From positions 124,001 to 188,000 of the forward strand of contig NZ_JAHHUL010000004.1 in the NCBI RefSeq assembly GCF_019008365.1: a stretch of DNA of 64,000 nucleotides, written 5' to 3'. Source of the DNA: Phosphitispora fastidiosa (lineage in GTDB: Bacteria > Bacillota > Thermincolia > Thermincolales > UBA2595). Positions 56,599 through 64,000 of this stretch are shown here, piece by piece. The position numbers were made by a program, and so were the translations under genes. The notes beneath the pieces were generated by a model. That model did no database searches and was not told the DNA's origin. It worked only from the letters and a program-made list of their open reading frames with translations. Every line of letters begins with the position of its first letter. The first letter of the stretch is position 1.

Positions 56599-57045
56599 TC
56601 ACCTTCCCTTTGTCCAGGCATCCCGCAGTGAGGTCTGCTCTGCAAATACCCCTCGAGGCAGCTCACCTTCCACTCTGCCCATAGCAGATACCTGAAGGAG
56701 TTTAATCAGTTGTTCCCGGATAGGGTCCAGCCAACGGGTTTTGGTATCCTGCCACTCTTCCGGTGTGTTTTCGCCTGGCAGCAGTTTAAGTCCACCGGTC
56801 TTATTTTGTGCCAACCCTGCCCCGCTGCACCTGATCCCGTGGAGAGTGCTAAACACGTTAGGAGTTTCCGGGAACAATTGCTTACTATTTATGAGCATGT
56901 TTTCCCAAAAAAGATGATCATTTTTTAAATCGCTGCGGGGGTCTATTGTGTTTTTTTCTTCTGTAACATTAGATGTTACAGAATTTTCGCCTGTTTTTAT
57001 GCCTGCTTTTTTCTTTTCTAATAACCGTGAATACCTGTCAGACAT
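56599..57045 (-). CDS. Phage protein next to the iteron array, unknown
   Basis: A 148-residue protein (MSDRYSRLLEKKKAGIKTGE; later TPEEWQDTKTRWLDPIREQL). It lies directly downstream of the repeat array, and its own 5' coding region holds a palindromic pair of the same TGTAACA element (56962-56980), so repeat-bound protein might autoregulate it. It could itself be the repeat-binding protein; this is only positional. Confidence 0.6.
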   Translation of the reverse strand: MSDRYSRLLEKKKAGIKTGENSVTSNVTEEKNTIDPRSDLKNDHLFWENMLINSKQLFPETPNVFSTLHGIRCSGAGLAQNKTGGLKLLPGENTPEEWQDTKTRWLDPIREQLIKLLQVSAMGRVEGELPRGVFAEQTSLRDAWTKGR

Positions 57046-57484
57046 AGGTTTTCACCCCCTTTCATATACCCCCTGCATAATTATTAATAATCTCTATCGT
57101 GTAACATGTGTCTGTTACACATGTTACGCAGTGTTTTCAAGGTGTTTAACCGGTGTATTTTTATCCATGTTACAAATGTTACACAAATGTTACACCCTGT
57201 TGATATGATTTGCCTTTTACATATAACTGAGTTTTGTATACCCAGCCAGGGTATCTGTAACATTTGTAACAGTTTTTTGGGGGGTATATATTTATTTTTT
57301 ATAATCATGCAAAGTGGACAAGTTTATTTTTGTTTTGGACATGCCCTATAAGTTACCAAGAAATTTTTGCCCTTTAAAATATGTTACAAATGTTACACCC
57401 CCTGCGAACCCCTTGTTTTATGCGGTTTCCGGCTGTAACATCCTTGTAACAAACTTGTAACATTTGTAACATTCCCATGTTACA
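56962..57484. repeat. Iteron-like array of TGTTACA/TGTAACA
   Basis: I count about 17 copies of the heptamer TGTTACA or its complement (one, at 57122, is TGTTACG). Plus orientation: 56974, 57113, 57122, 57168, 57177, 57188, 57382, 57391, 57478. Complement: 56962, 57100, 57256, 57265, 57434, 57445, 57456, 57465. Neighbours are mostly 9 or 11 bases apart (TGTTACAAATGTTACA type), and blocks alternate in orientation. An AT-rich stretch with ATATATTTATTTTTTATAAT lies at 57284-57303 between blocks. Beside the primase operon this looks like a replication origin or a cooperative operator. No gene lies in 57046-57487. Confidence 0.8.
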
Positions 57485-57487
57485 AAT

Positions 57488-58162
57488 CTATCTGTTTGCC
57501 TTGAAAAACGCTTTTGCGAATCCCGGCGGGGTAATCGCTCTTATCTCGGCCCGTGTTAATTTTAAGTGCTTGTATTCCGGTGGACATATCGGGGATACCA
57601 TTCTTCTACCGTTTCTACTGCCTCTTGGATATCGCACTGATAGGTTTTCGGGTTTTTCTTTAATTATCGGTTTTGGAGGATTAAAATATCCCCATAAATC
57701 CGTAGGCTTAATTCCTTCATCTCCGAATTGCCATTGCTCAAAAGTAAAAGCAGGTTTCCCTAAAAACTGTCTCAGTAATCCAACAGGGTTTTCCATGGCC
57801 CAAAACTTTAACTTACTGTGATTATAGAATCTACAGTGCCATATAATTTTAAGGCAAGCCTCCACCAATTTCATTGCGCTTTTTAAATCCCTTGGCTTAT
57901 TTCCTTTGGCTAAGGAAAATTCTGTACAAGGTGGAGCGGCTAAGATTCCATAAACATCATCATACAACACACAAAGTGTGTCTCGATAGTGCACGTCCTG
58001 CCGTATGAATTTCATGCCATAGGCATCGAATTCAACTTCAGTAACATCCCATTCCGGCAGCGTAACCACCCTCACATCATACCCTGCTTCCGCATATGGC
58101 CGGCTCCAACTGCCCGTACCGCCACACAGATCTAAAACAATTTTCTTTTCAATCTTGTTCAC
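57488..58162 (-). CDS. C5-cytosine-methyltransferase-like protein
   Basis: A 224-residue protein with a motif I-like VLDLCGGTGSWSRPYAEAGY, a PPC motif (GILAAPPCTEFSLAKG, near residue 77) and an ENP motif (FWAMENPVGLL), the order of Dcm-type enzymes (ENV is usual). The target-recognition region is short. It may methylate phage DNA against restriction. It starts 3 bases after the primase gene stop, so it is co-expressed. Confidence 0.8.
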   Translation of the reverse strand: MNKIEKKIVLDLCGGTGSWSRPYAEAGYDVRVVTLPEWDVTEVEFDAYGMKFIRQDVHYRDTLCVLYDDVYGILAAPPCTEFSLAKGNKPRDLKSAMKLVEACLKIIWHCRFYNHSKLKFWAMENPVGLLRQFLGKPAFTFEQWQFGDEGIKPTDLWGYFNPPKPIIKEKPENLSVRYPRGSRNGRRMVSPICPPEYKHLKLTRAEIRAITPPGFAKAFFKANR

Positions 58163-58165
58163 CCC

Positions 58166-61045
58166 CTACACATCCATCGTTGGCGGGTATTTTGCCCGGA
58201 CCTTCTCTGCCAGCTCCTGAATTGTCTCCGTAGCACTATTTATATCCACACCTATAACCCGACACGGCCCCTGCCCCATCCTGATGGTTTTGGCCACCGG
58301 CAAATAATACTGCTCGTCCTTCAGGTACTGTATGATAGAAGTGTAGTCAAAAGGTTCCCTGCCGGTCTTTCTTCGGTAATGGATAGTCCATGCTTCATAT
58401 AGTCCCTTCAACCAGATATACAGCTTGTCCCCTGACACCTTGATAAAGTTTTCGCCGAACTGCCCTTCTACAAACATGTAATGGACATCATCCCAAAATT
58501 GGTTTAACATGTGCTCCTGCTCACCGGTCTGCCTAATTTCCTGGCAGGAAATCTCAACCCATTCGATAAACGTATCATCTTCAAACACTGCTGCCTCGAA
58601 CGCCCCCGCACATATGGCCCAGTTTTCTGCGGTTCTGTCGGACACATCAAGGGCTGTAAGAAACTTTTTAATTCCAGATATTCTATCAAGGACGGTGGGG
58701 AGTAGTCTCTCGTAATTGGTGATAAGGTATCTAACAAAACCGCTGAATTTACGGCAATGTCTATTGATCCATTCAAATTGATTGTCAGCGTCAATACTCT
58801 TACGTTTGTTTGTGCTAATTTGGAGAGGAACAAGCCGTGTAAACAATCCATTGTCGCGCGGTAACTCTTCGCCTGAAATAGCAATTGTAGAATTGACAGT
58901 AAAACCTCGTGTTTGAAATGCTGTTGCTGTACCTTTTCCAGACAGCTGCCGGTTATATGCACTACGAAAGAACCCATCTTTTTGCGTAACCTTCGTTTCA
59001 TTGCGGTACTCATCAAACCAAACACCGAGACTGCTGTAATATGATAATACCCGCGCGATATAGTTCGCCGTGGTCGTGTCGCCAATGGTAATGCCCTCCG
59101 TTTCGGTCCCGAAAAACGCCTGAATCCAGCGCATAAACGTAGACTTGCCTGATTCCCGTTTACCGTGAGGGAACAATATCGGGTATAGCTTGTACCGGGC
59201 AAAGACATCCTTTGAGAATATAGTACCCACTACCCACCCGATAGCCATATATGCCTCATACCCGCCAATCGTGTCATATAGCTTCCTGGCTATGTCCTTG
59301 ATGTTAACCTCACCTTCGTAAAGGCTTGGTATAGCATCCTCCACCGGCTCACCCCTGGGGCCAATCTGAAGGCTCTGGGGCTTATATCCTTTGCCGTTCA
59401 GCCAGATAATACCGTCATTGTCCGGGTACTTCACTTCACCGTCTTTAATGGCCATGTTTCCGAACAGCCAAAGCCCGTTATCTAAATACCCAATTTTCTC
59501 TGGCATATAGATAATTTCGCCTGTGTCCCTCATAAACTCATACTCCCATATTAAAATCAAATCTTCCGCCCGGCCCTTGAACAGGTAGTTACCTTTGCCC
59601 AGGCAGAACTTTTTAAACGAATCTAACCCTGCCATGTCCCCAGGATCCATAGTAAGTGTTTCTGACCGTTCACTGTGCTTATTCACAAACTCAACGTTTC
59701 TGATAACTCCGGAAGGAGTGTGAAAGCTGGAACGGATATTGATGACAAAGTTGGAGATAATCTGCTCATATTGCTCCCCGCCGTTCCGTGTCTGCCTGGT
59801 TACGACATACTGATTAAACTCCCGCTTAATGGGCAGCGTACCGGCGAAAAAACGCTCCTTTTTTCTTTTAATAATCCGCAGGGCTTCATCGGGCAACTGC
59901 CCCAGGTAATCCTCCGGAGGCACGGCTGCATTAATAACTGCTAATATTTCATCCCTGGTATGTCCCTGGGCCATGGCCATATCAAAATCAATCTTACCAT
60001 CAACCCGCCATTCGTCCAGCAGCGTCCCCACCTGTGATATGATTCCTGCGTTATTCAGATTATATGCCGTGATATAGGCCCAGAATTGAGTATCGTACCT
60101 CTTGTCTGCCCGGGGTTTATAGTTTGAATGGGCCGGATTATCCTTGACTTCGTTGTCAAAGATAACCGTGGCTTCTTCCACTCCCAGCCTGCGTAAAACT
60201 TGCACCATGCGATCAAAATGCTTCCGGCCAAACGATGATATCCCCGGTTCGGCCAGGGCGGGTATGCCCCACTGTTGAAGGGCACCGGCCTTGAACTCAC
60301 CCTCCGTAAGAACAATATGCTTTGGGTCTTTGCCGTGAAGAAGGTACGGGCAATACAGATGTGCCGGGAAGTTCTCGAATCCTATTTTGTGTGGCCGGAT
60401 GTGGTAGATAATATTTTTCTCGCTTATGTATGGGATCAGCGGGATATCTTGAAGTAATTGCTCTTCAATAATAACTGAATTATTAACCTCTTTGAGTATT
60501 CCAGAGCTAACCAAGTCTGTCTTGGAAAAATCCTTCCGCAGCTTTTCAACAATAGCTGTGACATGCTCCCCACCAGACCTATAACGGAGCAGGTTTATGG
60601 TTTCGTCCGTAAAACCCCGTTTGACTTTAAACTCTTCCCGGTGCTTATCTGTTAGCGGCAGCAGGGAGAAGAATTTCTCATAGATCTGTTTCGTAATATC
60701 CGGGAGGTCAACCGGTTTCTGTTCTTCCGGAGACTTCTTCTTGCGCGGTTTCCTTGTCCTTGGTTCATCCTCAATCCCGAGCATCTTTTTCATTTCTTTG
60801 ACCGCAGCCTTATTATCCGTATTCTTTATTTTTGCGTAAAAAGTTATGGCATTGCCTGATTCATCGCACTTCCAGCACTTCCAAAGGCCTGTTTGCGGAT
60901 TCAGCGAAAAATGCTTCGGGTCATGGCAAAACGGGCACACACAGGACCAGGACTTACCTTTGCGCTTAACAATTGTAACCCCGTTCTGCTCAAACCATTG
61001 TGGTATATCTAATTGTGAAATAATGCTGTCTAAATCATTTGCCAA
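58166..61045 (-). CDS. Primase-helicase fusion
   Basis: This 959-residue replication protein has a CHC2-like zinc ribbon at residues about 33-65 (CVCPFCHDPKHFSLN, LWKCWKC), a primase part, a TOPRIM domain near 240-310 (HIVLTEGEFKAGALQQWGIP, then VIFDNE), a middle region, and a C-terminal helicase with HGKRESGKSTFMRW (Walker A, near residue 636) and GVWFDEYRNE. It should prime and unwind DNA at the phage origin, possibly the array at 57.0-57.5 kb. It starts at TTG after AAGGGGTGA. Confidence 0.88.
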   Translation of the reverse strand: MANDLDSIISQLDIPQWFEQNGVTIVKRKGKSWSCVCPFCHDPKHFSLNPQTGLWKCWKCDESGNAITFYAKIKNTDNKAAVKEMKKMLGIEDEPRTRKPRKKKSPEEQKPVDLPDITKQIYEKFFSLLPLTDKHREEFKVKRGFTDETINLLRYRSGGEHVTAIVEKLRKDFSKTDLVSSGILKEVNNSVIIEEQLLQDIPLIPYISEKNIIYHIRPHKIGFENFPAHLYCPYLLHGKDPKHIVLTEGEFKAGALQQWGIPALAEPGISSFGRKHFDRMVQVLRRLGVEEATVIFDNEVKDNPAHSNYKPRADKRYDTQFWAYITAYNLNNAGIISQVGTLLDEWRVDGKIDFDMAMAQGHTRDEILAVINAAVPPEDYLGQLPDEALRIIKRKKERFFAGTLPIKREFNQYVVTRQTRNGGEQYEQIISNFVINIRSSFHTPSGVIRNVEFVNKHSERSETLTMDPGDMAGLDSFKKFCLGKGNYLFKGRAEDLILIWEYEFMRDTGEIIYMPEKIGYLDNGLWLFGNMAIKDGEVKYPDNDGIIWLNGKGYKPQSLQIGPRGEPVEDAIPSLYEGEVNIKDIARKLYDTIGGYEAYMAIGWVVGTIFSKDVFARYKLYPILFPHGKRESGKSTFMRWIQAFFGTETEGITIGDTTTANYIARVLSYYSSLGVWFDEYRNETKVTQKDGFFRSAYNRQLSGKGTATAFQTRGFTVNSTIAISGEELPRDNGLFTRLVPLQISTNKRKSIDADNQFEWINRHCRKFSGFVRYLITNYERLLPTVLDRISGIKKFLTALDVSDRTAENWAICAGAFEAAVFEDDTFIEWVEISCQEIRQTGEQEHMLNQFWDDVHYMFVEGQFGENFIKVSGDKLYIWLKGLYEAWTIHYRRKTGREPFDYTSIIQYLKDEQYYLPVAKTIRMGQGPCRVIGVDINSATETIQELAEKVRAKYPPTMDV

Positions 61046-61103
61046 ATTTATTCACCCCTTAGATTAGGGCTAAAAGCCGGGTTATGCACCCGGCTTGACT
61101 GTC

Positions 61104-61988
61104 TTAAAATTTGCTGGTAAGGATAAGGTAATCGGGCAGCAGACTTTTTAGTATTCTGATTTCTGCCTCAACCGCTTGCCGATGTACCTTGTTATAGTTG
61201 CTGCAGGCCAGGGTGAAATATGGTTTCTCGTTTTCCTCTTTTGGCTTAAACAGTTCAAGGTCAAACTTCAGATAGTATCTGTTATCAGAATTTTTAAGGA
61301 CCGGTATGTTCACATCAATTTCCCTTGGCAGCCTAATGGCGGTTTCCTTGTCCTTGATCTTCAGCATAACGGAAACATTGTTGTTATCATCATAATTAAA
61401 ATCTCCGACAATCTCAGTAGCAACCTTGAGGTTTTGGATTTTGGTAAGTAACTCATCACTGTTTGAGACTTCAAACATTTCCCGCTTGCGGAGGAAATCA
61501 ACAAACTCCTTCTGGCTGATGCGGTTATTTCGTGCAAACTGAAACCATTCATCAACTTCGTCTGAGGTTTCAAATGAAAACCTGGCTGTGTCCTGTGGCC
61601 GGTACTGGATTGTATCATCCAGGATGATTTTAATGCCGCCCTCACTGAAAAGAATAACCGTCTTTTCTTTGCTGCCCTTGGACAGAACCAATTGAGCAAT
61701 AGCATCAATAGAGGTTAACGTGTACTGCTGCCCTCCAAAAACAAACGGTGTTGGCAGGGACTGTTTCCGAATAGTAATATCCTTGGTAATTGGCTGCCCC
61801 TGCCGGGCAACATTGTAGATTTCACACAACATCTGAGCGATCTCCTTATGCCTCCTGAACTCTTTCGCTTCGGCCTCGGCCTCCGGGTTTTCCTGTTCGA
61901 TATCTGCCCCCGTCTCTTCCACAAAGGCCTGTTCCTCTGCAGTCATTTCATCCTCAAAAACATTACCTAACCCGTTTTCTTCGGTCAT
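61104..61988 (-). CDS. DUF2303-like phage protein
   Basis: A 294-residue protein: an acidic N-terminus (residues 1-45), then a body with FVFGGQQYTLTSIDAIAQLV, FARNNRISQKEFVDFLRKRE and KDKETAIRLPREIDVNIPVL. The ISQKEFVDFL element and overall length resemble DUF2303 proteins of phage early regions. Function unknown. It follows the small-protein gene with a one-base overlap. Confidence 0.65.
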   Translation of the reverse strand: MTEENGLGNVFEDEMTAEEQAFVEETGADIEQENPEAEAEAKEFRRHKEIAQMLCEIYNVARQGQPITKDITIRKQSLPTPFVFGGQQYTLTSIDAIAQLVLSKGSKEKTVILFSEGGIKIILDDTIQYRPQDTARFSFETSDEVDEWFQFARNNRISQKEFVDFLRKREMFEVSNSDELLTKIQNLKVATEIVGDFNYDDNNNVSVMLKIKDKETAIRLPREIDVNIPVLKNSDNRYYLKFDLELFKPKEENEKPYFTLACSNYNKVHRQAVEAEIRILKSLLPDYLILTSKF

Positions 61989-62311
61989 TATTCAACGTCG
62001 CCCCCTTCTGCAATCTTAAGCTGCCGGACCTTGTCAACCGGTTCCGGTGCCGCTTCCACCCGGCAGTTATAGTCACTGTCAAAGTAACAAATATCACCCT
62101 TCGCCTTATCCGGGGTTTTGTACCTCAACTTATAGCTCACAACTGCCGCAGTGCTTGTCCCTTTGCTCCGCTGTACATCGATTGTGATAGTAATGGTTCC
62201 CTTCTCCCCATCACCCAGCTTTGGCAGCACATTTCTCAGTGCTTCCTGAAAATCAACTTCCAGAGCCCCTCCGCTCATGGTGTCAAGCTTTAATTCAACC
62301 TGCTTTTCCAA
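61988..62311 (-). CDS. Small early-region phage protein, unknown
   Basis: A protein of about 107 residues with a beta-rich core (KGTITITIDVQRSKGTSTAA, VVSYKLRYKTPDKAKGDICY) and an acidic end. A TTG near 62311 or 62320 follows AGGGGGA. It overlaps the DUF2303-like gene start. Annealing or single-strand-binding function would suit its place, but no family is seen. Confidence 0.55.
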   Translation of the reverse strand: MEKQVELKLDTMSGGALEVDFQEALRNVLPKLGDGEKGTITITIDVQRSKGTSTAAVVSYKLRYKTPDKAKGDICYFDSDYNCRVEAAPEPVDKVRQLKIAEGGDVE

Positions 62312-62327
62312 TATAAACAATCCCCCT

Positions 62328-62573
62328 CTACGTTTCTATTACCTTCCCAAAGAAAACCTTCACGTCAATCATTGCCTGCCGCCTGTACTGCGGCGAAATA
62401 TACCACCTCCTTAAATCAGGTTCCCACCGCCGATGCTCCTTTGGTATATGGTCCTTTAGTACCTGTAAAAACTCCATGTTGTAGCTCGGTTCTATGTACA
62501 GACCGCCATCCTTGGCTTCTGAGGTATAACAGTAATTAACTTTTTGGCTGCAATATTCTCTTGTATTCGGCAA
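62328..62573 (-). CDS. Small protein with HARP-like segment
   Basis: A protein of about 81 residues. The segment YIEPSYNMEFLQVLKDHIPK followed by RRWEPDLRRWYIS resembles the HARP-type motif of annealing helicases (SMARCAL1), which binds fork DNA; the match is short and by eye. A TTG near 62573 uses the AAGGAG upstream. It is an early-operon gene. Confidence 0.5.
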   Translation of the reverse strand: MPNTREYCSQKVNYCYTSEAKDGGLYIEPSYNMEFLQVLKDHIPKEHRRWEPDLRRWYISPQYRRQAMIDVKVFFGKVIET

Positions 62574-62582
62574 AACACTCAA

Positions 62583-62755
62583 CTCCTTCTAAGGAGGGGG
62601 TCTGTTGCTGTTCAAAACATCACCCCGCTTCGTTTTTGGTTATTATTTATGAGTGGATAGGGTAAAAAAAATAATTAAAAAAGTAATTACTTTTGTAATT
62701 TAAATTTGCATAGAATTGAACAGGTTTGGATAAGAATAGAATAGGTAAGTGTTTG
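62583..62755. other. Intergenic region with palindrome, early-operon leader
   Basis: This 170-bp AT-rich gap contains the palindrome AAAAGTAATTACTTTT (62679-62694) and another copy of the 10-mer CTCATAAATA (minus strand, 62644-62653). No promoter with good boxes was found on the minus strand. It separates the methyltransferase gene from the small early genes. Confidence 0.5.
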
Positions 62756-63709
62756 TTATTGTGTGGAATGGGTAAAAAAATTAAGGTTCATCTGAATGTT
62801 TTTGAGTCTATTTTCGGCAATTTTTATGTATTCAGGATTAAGTTCTATGCCAATGTAATTTCTGCTCAACTCTATTGCAACTAAAGCCGTTGTCCCTGCT
62901 CCCATGAATGGGTCCAGCACTATTCCACCCTCCGGACACCCGGCAAGGATGCAGGGTTCAATCAATTTTGGTGGGAATGTGGCAAAATGCGCTCCAGAGA
63001 AGGGTTTGGTAGGCACGGTCCAAACTGTACGCTTGTTTCGTGTTTCAGAACCTTCCCACTTAGCCCCATTGCCATAAAACGACCGCAACTTGCCTGTTGT
63101 GTCATCATCATAACACTTGGAACGCGCCCAGCTTCCTCCCGGCCAATTTGCTTTTTCTTTTATTGCTTCATAGTCGTAATAATACCTGCGTGCCTTGCTT
63201 AACAGAAACAAATATTCGTGTGCCTTGGTGGGCCGGTCTTTTACCGCTTCCGGCATACAACTCGGTTTGTGCCATATGATGTCTGAGCGCAGGTACCACC
63301 CATTTGCCTGAAGCGCAAAGGCCAATCTCCATGGAATCCCAACAAGGTCTTTCGGTTTTAATCCTTCCGGAATTTGCGGCCTCATAATTTTCCTGGCTCT
63401 TTTGGTTGCTTCTTTAGTCCCCTCAATATGAATATTATCACCCATAGTACCCGGTGCGCTGGGAGCGTAGCAATCGCCAATGTTTAACCATAAGGTTCCA
63501 TCGTCCCGCAAAACCCGTTTAACCTCCCGGAACACTTCAACCATGTTAGACACATATTCTTCCGGAGTAGGTTCAAGTCCCAACTGGCCAGCAACACCAT
63601 AATCTCGCAGGTTCCAATATGGGGGAGAGGTTACACAGCAATTAACGGATTTGTCAGGCAGGGTTTTTAATATATCGAGAGCATTGCCAAGAATGATTTG
63701 GTTGACCAT
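62756..63709 (-). CDS. DNA methyltransferase, SPPY class (N4-cytosine or N6-adenine)
   Basis: A 317-residue enzyme with the circularly permuted beta-class order: catalytic TSPPYWNLRDYG near residue 28, then the SAM-binding VLDPFMGAGTTALVAIELSR near 274. The middle insert (about 105-250) probably sets target specificity. It should protect phage DNA from restriction; no partner restriction gene is seen. It starts two bases after the helicase stop. Confidence 0.9.
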   Translation of the reverse strand: MVNQIILGNALDILKTLPDKSVNCCVTSPPYWNLRDYGVAGQLGLEPTPEEYVSNMVEVFREVKRVLRDDGTLWLNIGDCYAPSAPGTMGDNIHIEGTKEATKRARKIMRPQIPEGLKPKDLVGIPWRLAFALQANGWYLRSDIIWHKPSCMPEAVKDRPTKAHEYLFLLSKARRYYYDYEAIKEKANWPGGSWARSKCYDDDTTGKLRSFYGNGAKWEGSETRNKRTVWTVPTKPFSGAHFATFPPKLIEPCILAGCPEGGIVLDPFMGAGTTALVAIELSRNYIGIELNPEYIKIAENRLKNIQMNLNFFTHSTQ

Positions 63710-63710
63710 T

Positions 63711-64000
63711 TCATTCTCCCTTCAACCTCTCTTTCAGCCTGCTGTGCCGCTCTGCTATCCGGTCATTCTGGATAGCCCTGCTAACCGATTGTTCCTGACA
63801 CACCAGCACCAGCTTATTCTTTGCTCTTGTAATGCCGGTATAAATCAGATTCCGCTGTAACATTATATAGTGCTGGTTCACAATCGGCATGATTACCAGC
63901 GGGAACTCTGAACCCTGGCTCTTATGAATTGTGCTGGCATATGCCAATACAACTTCATCCAGATCATCATACGGGAAAAAGATGTCAGTCCCATTACCAA
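63711..64000 (-). CDS. RecD/UvrD-type helicase, C-terminal part (cut by window edge)
   Basis: Only the last 95 or so codons are in the window. LAYASTIHKSQGSEFPLVIM and RNLIYTGITRAKNKLVLVCQ are the terminal SF1 helicase motifs (UvrD_C_2), as in RecD2-type enzymes. The frame is open to the right edge, so the start lies beyond 64000. It is the first early gene visible and probably serves phage recombination or replication. Confidence 0.85.
   Translation of the reverse strand, partial: GNGTDIFFPYDDLDEVVLAYASTIHKSQGSEFPLVIMPIVNQHYIMLQRNLIYTGITRAKNKLVLVCQEQSVSRAIQNDRIAERHSRLKERLKGE

Noticed and set aside
56962-57484. CRISPR array
   Set aside because: The repeats are only seven bases, occur in both orientations and have 2-4 base gaps in many cases; no cas genes nearby.

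Overview
The window joins a Gram-positive bacterial chromosome to the left part of a large prophage. Strong GGAGG-type ribosome sites, TTG and GTG starts, a uvrB-uvrA pair beside a PDZ membrane protein and a CtpA-type protease, and a sporulation-type diadenylate cyclase point to a low-to-mid GC Firmicute, probably a spore-forming clostridial lineage of the Desulfotomaculum/Pelotomaculum kind. That placement is inference from protein style and gene order; there is no rRNA to confirm it.

Positions 1 to about 12,240 are chromosomal: uvrA and uvrB (excision repair), corA and mgtE (divergent magnesium transporters), a diadenylate cyclase, a family 4 uracil-DNA glycosylase, a small zinc-ribbon protein, a PDZ membrane protein and a ctpA-type S41 protease. 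The chromosome/prophage junction lies between about 12,240 and 12,565.

Positions 12,566 to 64,000 are prophage and run off the right edge. Read leftwards along the minus strand the order is: early/replication genes (helicase tail, SPPY-class DNA methyltransferase, small proteins, zinc-ribbon/TOPRIM primase-helicase, cytosine-methyltransferase-like protein, an iteron-like repeat array, a 3D-domain wall protein, AbrB, a nuclease, a radical SAM protein); a plus-strand island with its own consensus promoter (RadC-like protein and small proteins); the packaging and head genes (TerS, TerL, a Tad2-like anti-defence protein, portal, scaffold, capsid); short-tail and spike genes; virion-internal proteins leading to a 3,666-residue polyvalent protein (membrane-active N-terminus, DNA methylase, Strawberry-notch helicase, second methyltransferase, zincin); the lysis cassette; and finally an FtsK-like ATPase, a replication-relaxation-like protein and a small pilin-like membrane protein. 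There is no tape measure, sheath or tail tube; a P22/T7-style adaptor and nozzle-like protein fit a short-tailed phage. Integrase and lysogeny repressor are not visible and should lie beyond 64,000.

Two genes are readable in full only with a -1 frameshift: a beta-helix spike with an A8 slippery tract (38,443-38,451), and a lytic transglycosylase domain that has no start codon and follows a virion-protein gene in the -1 frame (28,308-28,664). Together with the giant protein they suggest an ejection apparatus in which a frameshifted fraction of an internal protein carries wall-degrading activity ahead of a polyvalent ejected protein. Plus-strand single genes with their own signals (an acyltransferase at 36.6 kb, a small membrane protein at 17.0 kb) look like lysogeny-expressed morons.
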